NCBI GenBank assembly: GCA_016183005.1 | Contig: JACPFN010000011.1 | Coordinates: 62,001 to 126,000, forward strand | Reading direction: 5' to 3' | Length of the DNA: 64,000 nucleotides | Origin: Candidatus Babelota bacterium | Lineage (GTDB): Bacteria > Babelota > Babeliae > Babelales > Chromulinivoraceae | Shown here: in pieces, positions 1-9,044 of the stretch | Layout of the letters: every line of letters starts with the position of its first letter | How positions within the stretch are numbered: position 1 is the stretch's first letter | The notes under the pieces: generated by a model | Told to the model about the DNA's origin: nothing | What the model saw: the letters and a program-made list of their open reading frames with translations, nothing else | The model's database searches: none | Translations under genes and position numbers: made by a program

Positions 1-545
1 CGACATTCTTTAGGTCCTAAAAAGTTATAATCTTCATGATTAACTATTTCGCCTAGAGTTTGCAATGTTATATTTTGATAATATTGTTCAATGAATCTAG
101 GTAGTTTTGCATGTGCAAATACAAGATTTCTATCGAATGTGTATTTAATCTCCTTAACTTGAGAAGCAGCGGGAGTTTGCATAGCTGCTGAGGTTGGCAT
201 AGTAGTTATAGTAGTAGGTTTTCCACCCATAAAATATTCTAAAATCCCATTTTTAATGAATTGAATATTTTTTTGTGTAAGTCCTAGTGGTTTATAACCA
301 TCTTTTTCAGTATCAGTGGTAATTAAATTGATATAAGCACTTTTCCCAGTTCCAGTTTTCAGATATTCCCAATAATCGTTAGCTATTCGAGGAAATGTTT
401 CATTCATTATATGTCTTGTTGCTGGCTTGGTAACTGCCTTAGACCCCAAATTGGGTAATTTTTTTAGTGGTTGACGTAAAATAGCAGAGCTTCTTGTGTC
501 GCAATTATATAAAATGGCCAACAATAGTAAAATATATTGCTTCAT
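1..545 (-). CDS. Exported protein of unknown function, truncated by the window edge
   Basis: An open frame starts at ATG 545 and stays open for about 181 codons to the left edge, so only the N-terminal part is visible. It opens with a hydrophobic signal-like segment, MKQYILLLLAILYNC; the Cys at residue 15 could be a lipidation site, but Asn at -1 is atypical for a lipobox. A polar region follows, then a short Thr/Pro/Ala-rich linker (PTTITTMPTSAAMQTPAAS) at about residues 111-129. I do not recognise a family. It is divergently arranged with the subtilase-like gene at 623, with 77 bp between the starts. Confidence 0.7.
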   Translation of the reverse strand, partial: MKQYILLLLAILYNCDTRSSAILRQPLKKLPNLGSKAVTKPATRHIMNETFPRIANDYWEYLKTGTGKSAYINLITTDTEKDGYKPLGLTQKNIQFIKNGILEYFMGGKPTTITTMPTSAAMQTPAASQVKEIKYTFDRNLVFAHAKLPRFIEQYYQNITLQTLGEIVNHEDYNFLGPKEC

Positions 546-622
546 TGATAACTCTTTCTTATCTTAATCCTAAGATCTTTACATGAAACACTGTTGGTAA
601 AAATACTAAAAAGGATTTTATT

Positions 623-1642
623 GTGTCAATGGTTACTTTTAAAAAAAACACAGTTTTTTTAATGGTGATATTATCTGGCGATTGGTACACTTATACAACA
701 ATGACTCAGGCTCAGCAGATATTGCAACTTCAATCTTGGCATCTTAAATTCTTTCAAGAAAAGAGTCGGTCTTGTTTGACTGGAAAAAACACAACGATAA
801 TAATAATTGACTCCGCGAGCAAGCAAAACTTTTCAGCCTGTATCACTATTGGTCAAATCGCAATAAATTCAGCGGATGGCGAATCGATTTTGCCGCCCGC
901 TGTGATTGGCCAAAAAAACGAAAATCGATCACCATGGAGCGCGATAAAAAAACAAAAAACGTATTCAATTTTAAAAAATCATGAAAATATAAGCTTGACC
1001 CTTATTCGTCAATTAGCACCCGATGCTACTATAATTTCCATACCGATTTTAGACGAACAGGGCTATTCAACCCAAGAACAGTTTTATCAAGCACTTGTTG
1101 CCGCCCTACAATATAATCCTGATATTGTACACCTGGGATTTCAAATTTTAGATTTCGATCTAACCAAAAAGCTTGAAAAAAAAATATATAAAATTCTTAA
1201 AAGATTTAAGTGTATTATTGTACCATTAGGTAATAATATACCCTTTAGTAATTTTCCCCCTAAATTACCCAATATTTTTACAATTGCCTCTTTTGCCTGC
1301 AAAAACAATAAATATCCAATTTCAAGCTTTTGCAATTCAAAGCGCCAAGCAGATTTTATTATGCCTGGAGAAGATTTACAAGTTATTATTCCAGATCAAT
1401 ACAAAACAGGGCGAAATTTTATAAAAATAACAGTTTCTGGAACTTCTTTTGCAGCAGCTCTTATGACTGGCCAGATAGCATACTTATTGCAATGCTTTCA
1501 TAAAAATATAACGCACGTACAAAAATTCCTAAAGAAAAACAGTACGATCCTTGATGCTTCCTGGAGAGAACATGTTCGCTATGGATTTGCATCAACGGAA
1601 AATTTACAACAACCCAATGTACGCATAAGGCCTATTATGTAA
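623..1642 (+). CDS. Degenerate subtilisin-like (S8) serine protease, exported or membrane-attached
   Basis: Subtilase features appear in order. Asp63 lies in IIIIDSASK, where S8 enzymes have their catalytic Asp. A possible His120 lies in NHENISLTLIRQLAPDA, where HGT..VAG..iAPda is expected, but the usual Gly-Thr after His is missing. Asn204 or Asn205 in VPLGNN is the oxyanion-hole position. Ser275 in VSGTSFAAALMTG is the best-preserved motif. Residues 8-20 may form a short hydrophobic leader. The GTG start at 623 has AAGGA 7 nt upstream; the alternative ATG at 629 would be 13 nt away. At 339 residues it is about the size of a bare S8 domain. The altered Asp and His blocks make activity doubtful, and an inactive structural homologue is possible. 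Confidence 0.6.
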   Translation: MSMVTFKKNTVFLMVILSGDWYTYTTMTQAQQILQLQSWHLKFFQEKSRSCLTGKNTTIIIIDSASKQNFSACITIGQIAINSADGESILPPAVIGQKNENRSPWSAIKKQKTYSILKNHENISLTLIRQLAPDATIISIPILDEQGYSTQEQFYQALVAALQYNPDIVHLGFQILDFDLTKKLEKKIYKILKRFKCIIVPLGNNIPFSNFPPKLPNIFTIASFACKNNKYPISSFCNSKRQADFIMPGEDLQVIIPDQYKTGRNFIKITVSGTSFAAALMTGQIAYLLQCFHKNITHVQKFLKKNSTILDASWREHVRYGFASTENLQQPNVRIRPIM

Positions 1643-1708
1643 CATAAGGCAAATTAACTAACAAAACCACCTTGAAAGCTTGATTCAGTCTGCTATATTA
1701 ATAATTTT

Positions 1709-2761
1709 TTATTCTTCGTGTAAAAGGTTATGGCCAAGATAAACCTTGCCCTGAAGAATCAAGGGAGAAAAAGTATCACGTTGTTCAAGACTTTTCATTT
1801 CAGCCTGATATTTTGAAATATTTTTTGAATTTTGATTATAAAGATAAAGCGTTAATTTTTTTAAAATTGTATCATAACTGGTAAAATAAATTATCTCATC
1901 GGTATAGTAAGGCAAAAGTGGATATAAAGATTCAAAAAATCTTCTTTGATCCATGCCGATAATAAAATCCTGTGGGATTTCAAATTCAAATAATCTTATT
2001 AAGCTATTTTTGTTAAGATCTATCTTGCAACATCCAAATTTAAAGATCTTTTCTTCGTGATTATGATCTATAATTTCGAGTATGTAACCCAATTGTTGGT
2101 CTATCATATTTAAAAAACAGAAAGAAGCATTATGCTCTAGCGGTATTATTTCGATATAGCTGTTTTGATCTTGAGCCTCAAGAGACTGTTCAAATATAAT
2201 AGGATTCCAAATAATTTTTGCTACATTATAACGTTCGCTTAGATGTTTTTGAGCTAAGCAAAATATACTTCTATGAATGATCGATGGAAAAATATAATTA
2301 ACTTCATCATCAAGCCTGCATAGTGCATATAAAGTTCCACCATCTTTATTAATATCATACATAAAGATCTTATAATGATTTTTATACTTCGCTGAAAATA
2401 CACATTCGTGATTACTAACCCATTGTAGGGATTGAATATCGTAAATTGATTGATAAATATCAAGTACTCGAGGGGTTCTTTTGGAAAAATCCTTAATATA
2501 AATTCTGCCTCTATCTATAAAACTGTACCGATTTTTACCGGGAATAATCTTAACATAAGCGGGTAAATATAAGGAGCTCAAAAGTTTTTGTGTACTATTA
2601 TCTTTAACATTGAATGATAATAATTCTAAATCATCAAGTGATTTTTGATGCATCATAAGAATTGTTTCATCATCAAGGTTAATGATAGGATATAGATATT
2701 CATTGCTTATAGTAAATGATGTTTTTAAAGCCAAGAAACAAAACAATACAAGTTTTTTCAA
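1709..2761 (-). CDS. Exported protein of unknown function, possible beta-propeller
   Basis: 350 residues, starting at TTG 2761 with AAGGA a few bases upstream. Residues 1-19 form a signal peptide (KKLVLFCFLALKTSFTIS). The rest alternates beta-strand-like and polar stretches with repeated patterns such as 'vsnhecvfsakyknhykifmyd' type blades, which resemble TolB or WD-like propellers, but I find no family signature. It lies between the subtilase-like gene (convergent) and an unknown gene on the same strand. Function unknown; periplasmic location is inferred from the leader. Confidence 0.6.
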   Translation of the reverse strand: MKKLVLFCFLALKTSFTISNEYLYPIINLDDETILMMHQKSLDDLELLSFNVKDNSTQKLLSSLYLPAYVKIIPGKNRYSFIDRGRIYIKDFSKRTPRVLDIYQSIYDIQSLQWVSNHECVFSAKYKNHYKIFMYDINKDGGTLYALCRLDDEVNYIFPSIIHRSIFCLAQKHLSERYNVAKIIWNPIIFEQSLEAQDQNSYIEIIPLEHNASFCFLNMIDQQLGYILEIIDHNHEEKIFKFGCCKIDLNKNSLIRLFEFEIPQDFIIGMDQRRFFESLYPLLPYYTDEIIYFTSYDTILKKLTLYLYNQNSKNISKYQAEMKSLEQRDTFSPLILQGKVYLGHNLLHEE

Positions 2762-2851
2762 GATAGTTCCTTGTGTACAATCTATAATAAAACATTAATT
2801 ATCTATCAGTTTATGAACTATCTTTAGTCAGGTCAAGAATCAACTAAATCT

Positions 2852-3337
2852 TTAAGAATTATATTCAATAATAATTACCGGTATTGCACGATGCTGAGTC
2901 ATTATTTTTATAAAATAATTGATATTAGATTGGCCTAAGCAGGATATTAAGCTTTCTGTTAATTCAATCCAGATAAAATCAATCTGTGCGTATTCTATAA
3001 AAAATTGATTGATTGCATGCTGTAATCCGTACACTTGAGCATATTTTTGAATAATTGTAAAAATATCAATATTCGTAAAATAAACTGGTTTAACCGTACT
3101 CAAGCAAGCTGCGTCGTGGTAATAATTTAAAGAGTTTAAAATTTTTTGAATTATGATTCTTCCGGTGTTAATATCAGAAGCTTGAAAAGCAGAATAAGTT
3201 GATTCCATAAACATAGAATGTAAATTTATAAGATCAAAATCTGTCAAAGGTAAGTCAAATTTTTTTATTTTTTTATTTACATCTACAAAGAGCTTTTGAG
3301 GGCTTGTGAATGGTCTTGATGGCTTCACCCTTTCCAT
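2852..3337 (-). CDS. Unknown soluble protein, 161 residues
   Basis: The frame is open upstream to a TTG at 3370, but AAGGAG at 3344-3349 sits 6 nt before ATG 3337 (MERVKPSRPF), so I take 3337 as the start. There is no signal peptide or membrane segment. The sequence is mostly alpha-helical, with mixed charge at the N-terminus and hydrophobic helices later, including a run near FFIEYAQIDFIWIELTESL. I recognise no family. It precedes the exported TTG-start gene at 1709-2761 on the same strand with an 90-bp gap, and no terminator is visible between them. Confidence 0.6.
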   Translation of the reverse strand: MERVKPSRPFTSPQKLFVDVNKKIKKFDLPLTDFDLINLHSMFMESTYSAFQASDINTGRIIIQKILNSLNYYHDAACLSTVKPVYFTNIDIFTIIQKYAQVYGLQHAINQFFIEYAQIDFIWIELTESLISCLGQSNINYFIKIMTQHRAIPVIIIEYNS

Positions 3338-3343
3338 TTCATA

Positions 3344-3349
3344 CTCCTT
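3344..3349 (-). promoter_or_regulatory. Ribosome binding site that fixes the start of the 2852-3337 gene
   Basis: AAGGAG on the minus strand, 6 nt before ATG 3337. It lies inside the longer TTG-initiated frame, which argues against the longer start. Confidence 0.7.
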
Positions 3350-3454
3350 AATATTTTTTGCTTTCTTCAAAAATCATAAACACTGTATTATTTTTTTAAA
3401 AAATAAGTCAATAGTTTTTCAAGGAAGAATAATTCGATTTAAAATTTCTTTATA

Positions 3455-3494
3455 AAAAAAAGAGTTGCCACATTTCTTGCGGCAACTCTTTTTT
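3455..3494 (-). terminator. Intrinsic terminator after the 3516-4442 gene
   Basis: Perfect 14-bp stem AAAAAAGAGTTGCC/GGCAACTCTTTTTT with a 12-nt loop. The symmetric A and T runs would allow use in both directions, but only the minus-strand gene ending at 3516 runs into it. Confidence 0.9.
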
Positions 3495-3515
3495 TTATAA
3501 ACATGAATATAATTT

Positions 3516-4442
3516 TTATGTGCAAGAATCAGCACCTGTCATTGTGCTATCAGGAGCACCATCGTTGTATTCACCTGTAAAGGTTCCAGATCCATTAAAA
3601 ATAATTTCGTTAATGCCGCCTGTTGTTGCACCTTCTGCATAACCATTAGTAAGCAAAATAGCTCCCTGAAGAGGCCTTATTGAAACAGCTCCTGTGCTAA
3701 TATTTCCTTCTTGACAAAATATATTAGGTATAGAAATATTTGCTTGCGTGTATTTAGTTCCGTCGATACTTAATGTTCCTTGACTAATAGTTACATCACT
3801 CATCAAGGAATTACCAGTAAATTTTTCTCCGTCAAAGGGGCCACCAATAATACTATAAACCCCGGAAACATTATTGAGCGCTGAAATAGAGATATTTATA
3901 TTATCGACTACAATTCCCGTTGGAGAACCTGATACTAAAAACTCTGAAATATTAATATCAAGTGTTCCTTGGGCATTAATTCCTGTTAGGTTAATACCAG
4001 AAAGTGATCCACCCTCATAATTAGTATCTAAATATTTATAAATACCAGAAACAGGAATAATTGTTGTTATTTGGCCTTGTATAATAGCATTTTCAGTTAC
4101 AAAATTCATAGAGATCTGAGTATCTAACTCTGAAGTTGTTGTAAATGTACCTGTAGTTCCCAAGTCCCCATTAACTATATCAAAAACTGTCCCAACAGGA
4201 AATCGTACTCGAACTTCAACAGTTTGTCCGCCATTTTGTAAAAAATCTGCTATCATTTGAGCTAAATTTCCATTTCCGGCTGAAGAAATATTTAATGGTT
4301 CCGAGGGATCTGATGGATTTGAGTTAGAATATACAGGGAATCCCAATCTTAATCTTGTACTTCGTCTTATGCCGTTACACCCTTGCCATATCATCATATA
4401 TAAAATAACTAATAAGATTTGAAAGTAATTATATCGATTCAT
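3516..4442 (-). CDS. Exported beta-rich protein of unknown function
   Basis: 308 residues, ATG start. A hydrophobic leader spans residues 7-20 and ends in WQGC (Cys22), a poor lipobox because of Trp at -3. The mature part is rich in Gly, Ser, Thr, Asn and Ile with regular strand-turn patterns (for example VSGIYKYLDTNYEGGSLSG and VSGVYSIIGGPFDGEKFTG), suggesting a repetitive beta sheet or barrel-like fold. No known family recognised. It is followed by its own terminator. The neighbouring gene on the same strand also has a private terminator, so this is probably a single-gene unit. Confidence 0.65.
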   Translation of the reverse strand: MNRYNYFQILLVILYMMIWQGCNGIRRSTRLRLGFPVYSNSNPSDPSEPLNISSAGNGNLAQMIADFLQNGGQTVEVRVRFPVGTVFDIVNGDLGTTGTFTTTSELDTQISMNFVTENAIIQGQITTIIPVSGIYKYLDTNYEGGSLSGINLTGINAQGTLDINISEFLVSGSPTGIVVDNINISISALNNVSGVYSIIGGPFDGEKFTGNSLMSDVTISQGTLSIDGTKYTQANISIPNIFCQEGNISTGAVSIRPLQGAILLTNGYAEGATTGGINEIIFNGSGTFTGEYNDGAPDSTMTGADSCT

Positions 4443-4462
4443 AAGTATCCTTAATTTTATAA

Positions 4463-4502
4463 ATCAAAATAAGGGTGTTTTGAAAAACACCCTTATTTTG
4501 AT
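4463..4502 (-). terminator. Intrinsic terminator after the 4526-6244 barrel gene
   Basis: Perfect 18-bp inverted repeat ATCAAAATAAGGGTGTTT/AAACACCCTTATTTTGAT with a 4-nt loop (TGAA on the plus strand). It lies between the minus-strand barrel gene and the start of the next minus-strand gene at 4442. Confidence 0.92.
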
Positions 4503-4525
4503 ACTAATATTTTAAATAATTATAA

Positions 4526-6244
4526 TTAAAAATTAAGTGATCCTTGAAGACCAACTGACCATAAGCTTACAGCGTTATCACCTTTAGCATTGAATTCTGC
4601 TCCAGCAATAAAACTTAAGTTAGGTGTATAATGATGTTCTTTAAATGTATAACCAAATTGACCAAATAATTTACCGGTCATTGCAGCAGCTGAAGCAGCA
4701 CCTTGTACATCAAGTGCATCTGAAAGTGATGATGGAATACGATTAGCTGCGTCAAGAGCTGAGACAACACCTTCTGGTAAGTTATCGGGTGAAAGATGTG
4801 CATCTTGAGATTTATTGATTTTTGCAAGTGGTTCGCAAAGGTTTAATGAAGTTGTTGTACCTGAACCATCTGCGCTTGAATTAACTTCACTTACTTGGCG
4901 ACCAAGAACAGCATAATCATTTAAGTTTGCAACACGTTCTTTTACGATATTACAACAATCAAATGATAAACATTCTTTAGATCTACCCCAGAACTCGCCA
5001 CCGATCATTAAATTCCAATTATTTTTATAAAAATCGAATGCTGCAGCAAATGTACCTTCAACTGCAAATTTAGATTTTACTGGAACTGTAGTAACGTTAA
5101 CTGCATTAGTTACAAATGAAGGAATGCGCCCTGAAGGGTTATCTTCTGTAGGATTTCCCGGGAAATAATGCTGAATAAGAAGATATTTTGAACCAGGACC
5201 ATTTTGCTTCAAGTCAAATGAGCGCCAGTCTGGTCTTCTGCCTGCAAAAAGATGTCCTACATCTGCTTGCATCCAAAAATCGACTCCATCAAGCATGCAG
5301 CTATCTGATTCATATACTTTATAACGCGCAGCTACTTCACCACCGACAAACCAATGTCCAGCTCTACCAAAAACCGGTTCAAATACAAATTGACCTGTTG
5401 GTACATTACCGGTAGGACAAGTTACCTTAAATCCTATGTCAACAAATCCTTTTTCTGAGCCATAAACTTTGTAACCAAGAACAGCTGTTAAATCAGCCAT
5501 ACGAATAACAGTTTGTTTACAATCTGCTATTCTACCTTGGGTAATTGCTAATACTTTATGACGAGAAGAAACTACTTCATCCCCTGAATATTGACCAGCT
5601 TGCCATGCTTGAGTTAATGTTTGATAACGAGCAGCTGGTGATGGATAAATTAACCAATAGTCATCTGATTTGACAACTGGATTGCCATCTGGAGAAGCAA
5701 CAGGCTCTTCTGTTAATTGAGACTTAATAGACATTGCACCAAGCGGAGCTTTTACACTGAAAAACAATCCCCGCTCATCTTTACGTCTTGTGAAGTACAA
5801 CATCATATCAGCACCAACGTGTTGAATTTTTGGAGAAAGCTGTATAGTACCTTGTCCAGTCACATTACCCATACCAAATTGGTACGCATCAACATTTGAT
5901 TCACCATTGTTAGTACCATAAGTCATAGTATTAGTACCTGACCAGAAAGGACGGGCACCAAGATTATTACAAGTATCACATTTTCCACCAAAATTCTGCA
6001 TATATTCTACAGCTGTAGAAAAAAAGCCTTGATAGCCTTCTTGACGATGTGATTCATTGGTAAAAAAGGTTCTTTTTTGAATAATATCACGTGAACTGTA
6101 TGCTTCAAAAGCATGTGGTTGCCAAAGATTAATACTTTGTGCGCAACAACTATTACAATCATTGCTACTATTACAATCTTTATCGCAACTTGCAAAAGAA
6201 ATAGCACTTATTAAATTTAAGGCTATAAAAAGTTTTTTATTCAT
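4526..6244 (-). CDS. Cys-rich outer-membrane beta-barrel-like protein, paralogue 1
   Basis: 572 residues. A signal peptide at about 1-19 is followed by a Cys cluster (CDKDC, then NDCNSCC, residues 20-34). Further on come a CDTC motif, the family hallmark PFWSGTNTMTYGTNNG, then RSFDLKQNGPGSKYLL, EFWGRSKECLS, LNDYAVLGRQ and CEPLAKINKSQDAHLS. The protein ends LWSVGLQGSLNF; a C-terminal Phe after alternating hydrophobics is the usual BamA targeting signal of outer-membrane barrels. Three other copies lie at 39142, 41028 and 47804. A strong AAAGGAG precedes ATG. Cysteines are unusually frequent for an outer-membrane barrel, as in chlamydial MOMP. A porin or adhesin role is inferred; no experimental family is recognised. 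Confidence 0.7.
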   Translation of the reverse strand: MNKKLFIALNLISAISFASCDKDCNSSNDCNSCCAQSINLWQPHAFEAYSSRDIIQKRTFFTNESHRQEGYQGFFSTAVEYMQNFGGKCDTCNNLGARPFWSGTNTMTYGTNNGESNVDAYQFGMGNVTGQGTIQLSPKIQHVGADMMLYFTRRKDERGLFFSVKAPLGAMSIKSQLTEEPVASPDGNPVVKSDDYWLIYPSPAARYQTLTQAWQAGQYSGDEVVSSRHKVLAITQGRIADCKQTVIRMADLTAVLGYKVYGSEKGFVDIGFKVTCPTGNVPTGQFVFEPVFGRAGHWFVGGEVAARYKVYESDSCMLDGVDFWMQADVGHLFAGRRPDWRSFDLKQNGPGSKYLLIQHYFPGNPTEDNPSGRIPSFVTNAVNVTTVPVKSKFAVEGTFAAAFDFYKNNWNLMIGGEFWGRSKECLSFDCCNIVKERVANLNDYAVLGRQVSEVNSSADGSGTTTSLNLCEPLAKINKSQDAHLSPDNLPEGVVSALDAANRIPSSLSDALDVQGAASAAAMTGKLFGQFGYTFKEHHYTPNLSFIAGAEFNAKGDNAVSLWSVGLQGSLNF

Positions 6245-6563
6245 ATATATAGATCTCCTTTATGAACACAATTAATATATAACTAAAATATTTTTTATCT
6301 TTCCTTTCTTGGTAAATTTATCTTTAATGAAAAACTATAAAGCATAACCATTGATATATCTTAAAATAGATCCGTGATTTTTCTGTAATAAAAAGTTACT
6401 TAAATATAATTGAATAAGAATAGAATTTATGAGCTGTATAAAAAATGTACAATTATTATTTTTATAAAATAAAAAAGTTTTTTGTTGATACAAAGTTATA
6501 TAATTTCTCATTACACGGTTTCCTTTAATTACCCATGTAGTGCACCAAATGATTACTATTTTG
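6245..6563. other. 319-bp gap: promoter region of the barrel gene plus a possible small frame
   Basis: It holds the AAAGGAGATC ribosome binding site of the barrel gene and very AT-rich sequence beyond it. A short minus-strand frame (6335-6511) is listed separately. I see no RNA gene or clear repeat. Confidence 0.5.
6335..6511 (-). CDS. Possible small protein, 58 residues, unknown
   Basis: ATG at 6511 is preceded by AAAGGA with 9-nt spacing. The product is hydrophobic and aromatic, Asn-rich, with a possible short membrane-spanning stretch (FFIQLINSILIQLYLSNFLL). It lies downstream of ruvC on the same strand. The composition matches random AT-rich sequence, so it may not be a gene. Confidence 0.25.
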   Translation of the reverse strand: MRNYITLYQQKTFLFYKNNNCTFFIQLINSILIQLYLSNFLLQKNHGSILRYINGYAL

Positions 6564-7040
6564 TCAAATAATATTTTGTTGCCACGCTCCACATAGGCTA
6601 ATTGCAATAGCATCAGTAACGTCAAATGTCTTCTGATAACTCAATCCAGGAAAGAGCATATGAACAACTCTTTGAACCTGATCTTTGGCGGCTGCTCCAA
6701 ATCCCGTCACAGCTAATTTTATCTCTTTAGGAGAATATTCTAGTACATATAAAGTGTGTTGATAAGCAAGAAGATGTAAGCATCCCCTTAGGTAACCAAG
6801 CTTTAAAAAAGTTTGTGCATTTTTTCCTAAAAAAGGAGTTTCGAGTGCAAGATGAGTTACTTTGTGTTGTTCAATAATTTTTTTAAAATAATCATAAAAA
6901 ATTCCAATTCGCTCTTCCATTTTTTTGTTACTTGGTAAAGGTATAAAACCACAAGAAATTAAAAACTGTTTACCTAATTCCTTTTTTATTACCGCATATC
7001 CAGTCGCTGTAAAACTTGGATCAACTCCTAGAATTACCAA
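6564..7040 (-). CDS. ruvC: Crossover junction endodeoxyribonuclease RuvC
   Basis: Resolves Holliday junctions with RuvAB. 158 residues, the usual size. The RNase H-like fold is opened by VILGVDPSFTATGY (catalytic Asp7). Glu67 lies in ALETPFLGKNAQT, and the last acidic pair is Asp140 and Asp143 in FDVTDAIAISLCG. All four catalytic acids are present. Translation starts at TTG 7040 with AAGGA upstream. It follows dnaB on the same strand with about 30 bp between, so rplI-dnaB-ruvC probably form one transcript. ruvA and ruvB are not in the window. Confidence 0.95.
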   Translation of the reverse strand: MVILGVDPSFTATGYAVIKKELGKQFLISCGFIPLPSNKKMEERIGIFYDYFKKIIEQHKVTHLALETPFLGKNAQTFLKLGYLRGCLHLLAYQHTLYVLEYSPKEIKLAVTGFGAAAKDQVQRVVHMLFPGLSYQKTFDVTDAIAISLCGAWQQNII

Positions 7041-7069
7041 TCTTTTTCCTTTTTTATTTAACTAATGCA

Positions 7070-8440
7070 TTATTCAAGATCTTCAAATTTTGTAAGTTCA
7101 CGTAAAAATCTTAAATTAACAGTACCCGTTGGACCATTACGCTGTTTTCCGATGATCAATTCTGCCTGATCTGGATGTTCAGTTTCCTGATTGTACACGA
7201 CATCTCTGTATAGAAACATAATAACATCGGCATCTTGCTCAATCGCACCAGATTCACGTAAATCTGAAAGCATGGGTCTTTTATCCATACGACTGTCTAC
7301 TGCGCGAGAAAGCTGCGAAAGTGCAATTATTGGAACAGCTAATTCTTTTGCTAAAGCCTTTAGAAATCGAGAGATTTCAGAAACCTCTTGGTGCCTATTT
7401 TCATGTCGACGACTTGAATTTAAAAGTTGTAAATAATCCACTACAAGCATTTTAATATCGCTCTTGGCCTTTAACTGGCGTGCCTTTGCACGCAATTCCA
7501 TAATATTAATACCAGCTGTATCATCTATAAAAAGTTTCATATCCGCAAGTTCACCAGCAACATGAGTAATCTCTATCCATTCCTGAGAAGAGAGTGTCGC
7601 ATTACGAATCTTTTGATGATCAACTCCTGATTCTGTGGAAAGTAAACGAAGCGTTAATTGCTCGGCTGCCATCTCTAGAGAAAATATTCCAACACCAATT
7701 CCTGACCTTGCCGCGTTTACGGCAACATTTAAAGCCAAAGAAGTTTTACCCATGGAGGGACGAGCTGCTAAAATTATTAAATCACCGGGTTGAAATCCAG
7801 AAGTCATCCGATCTAATGTTTTAAAATAGGTTGCAACTCCCGTAATACCCTTACTCGAACTTTTAATCGATGAAAGATGCTGAAATGTTTTTTTAAGCCA
7901 AATATTAAGTTGCACAAAATTTTGCTTAGTGCGGTTATGAACAATTTGAAAAACTTTCTTTTCCGCTTCGTCGATAACCGCATCAAGATCAGAATCATTT
8001 TGACTATAACAACTAGTAATAATATCAACAGATGAAGATATTAAATTTCGTAATATTGCTTTCGCTTTAATAATTTGTACATGCTGAACAAGCATTCCAA
8101 ACGCAGGGATATTTTCTTGCAACCCAATCAAATATTGTAAATCACCTGCAGCTGCAAGCTCACCAGATTTTTGCATACTATCTTGAAGAGTAATCATATC
8201 AATACGCTTATTACTACGTACTATGTCAAGCATATGCTTATAAATAATTTGATGTACGACAACATAAAAGTCTTGCGGTTGAAGTTCTTGCTCCAACGAA
8301 GTAAAGCATTCATCATCCATAAGTATTGCACCAAGAACAGATTTTTCTGCATCAAGACTCATAGGAAGTGTTTTTCCTAAAAGTGTTTCTTTGTGCACAG
8401 CTTGATTTTGAATCTGTTGACTACGATGTTGTGAATGCAT
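7070..8440 (-). CDS. dnaB: Replicative DNA helicase DnaB
   Basis: Hexameric 5'-3' helicase of the replication fork. 456 residues with the usual two-domain layout: N-terminal domain at about 30-165 (DAEKSVLGAILMDDECF), a linker, and a RecA-like C-terminal domain with Walker A ARPSMGKTS (226-234), Walker B MLVVDYLQLL (331-340), and LSQLSRAVDSR plus the SDLRESGAIEQDADVIMF block (375-409). No intein is present. It lies 33 bp downstream of rplI, an arrangement common in bacteria, and just upstream of ruvC. Confidence 0.97.
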   Translation of the reverse strand: MHSQHRSQQIQNQAVHKETLLGKTLPMSLDAEKSVLGAILMDDECFTSLEQELQPQDFYVVVHQIIYKHMLDIVRSNKRIDMITLQDSMQKSGELAAAGDLQYLIGLQENIPAFGMLVQHVQIIKAKAILRNLISSSVDIITSCYSQNDSDLDAVIDEAEKKVFQIVHNRTKQNFVQLNIWLKKTFQHLSSIKSSSKGITGVATYFKTLDRMTSGFQPGDLIILAARPSMGKTSLALNVAVNAARSGIGVGIFSLEMAAEQLTLRLLSTESGVDHQKIRNATLSSQEWIEITHVAGELADMKLFIDDTAGINIMELRAKARQLKAKSDIKMLVVDYLQLLNSSRRHENRHQEVSEISRFLKALAKELAVPIIALSQLSRAVDSRMDKRPMLSDLRESGAIEQDADVIMFLYRDVVYNQETEHPDQAELIIGKQRNGPTGTVNLRFLRELTKFEDLE

Positions 8441-8473
8441 GTAAACCCTTTTTATATTGTAGCACTATTAAAT

Positions 8474-8926
8474 CTATTTTTCAGTAAGTCCAACAACCTT
8501 TAATGTCATTTGAGGTTGTAATTTCGAAGAAAGCTTAATAGTAATTGGATATGTACCAGCCTCTTTGATTGATTTATCAAAGATTACTTGGCTTTTTGAA
8601 ATCTTGATATTTTTTGTTGCAAGAAGATCTACAATATCAGCCGGATTAATAGATGCATATAATTTATTATTATCATGTAGCTTCTTCTTGATCGTAAATG
8701 AAAGATTTTTAATCTGCTCAGAAAGCATACTTGTTACAGATTCTATAACTTCTTTACGATGCTCAATTGTTTTTGCTCGCTTTTGAAAAAAATCTGCATT
8801 TGAACCAGTTACTTCCAAACCAAGTTTGCGTGGAAGTAAAAAATTCTTTGCGTAACCATCACTTACTGTGATAATTTCACCCGCAATACCAACCTTTTCA
8901 ATATCTTTAAGTAAATATACTTTCAT
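8474..8926 (-). CDS. rplI: 50S ribosomal protein bL9
   Basis: 150 residues with the L9 signature at the N-terminus: KVYLLKDIEKVGIAGEIITV, then DGYAKNFLLPRKLGLEVT. A central helix (FFQKRAKTIEHRKEVIESV) and a C-terminal domain follow. The size matches full two-domain bL9. The ATG has AGGA upstream. It is first in the rplI-dnaB-ruvC run; rpsF and rpsR, often found before rplI, are not adjacent. Confidence 0.96.
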   Translation of the reverse strand: MKVYLLKDIEKVGIAGEIITVSDGYAKNFLLPRKLGLEVTGSNADFFQKRAKTIEHRKEVIESVTSMLSEQIKNLSFTIKKKLHDNNKLYASINPADIVDLLATKNIKISKSQVIFDKSIKEAGTYPITIKLSSKLQPQMTLKVVGLTEK

Positions 8927-9044
8927 AAAATTCCTCGTCGTATCTTTTTTTATACTTCTATTAAAATATAAATTTATCTACAAGTATATCATTGCATAAA
9001 AAAAGAAGAAGGTTGGTTTATTAAAAATTCAACTACAAACTATT

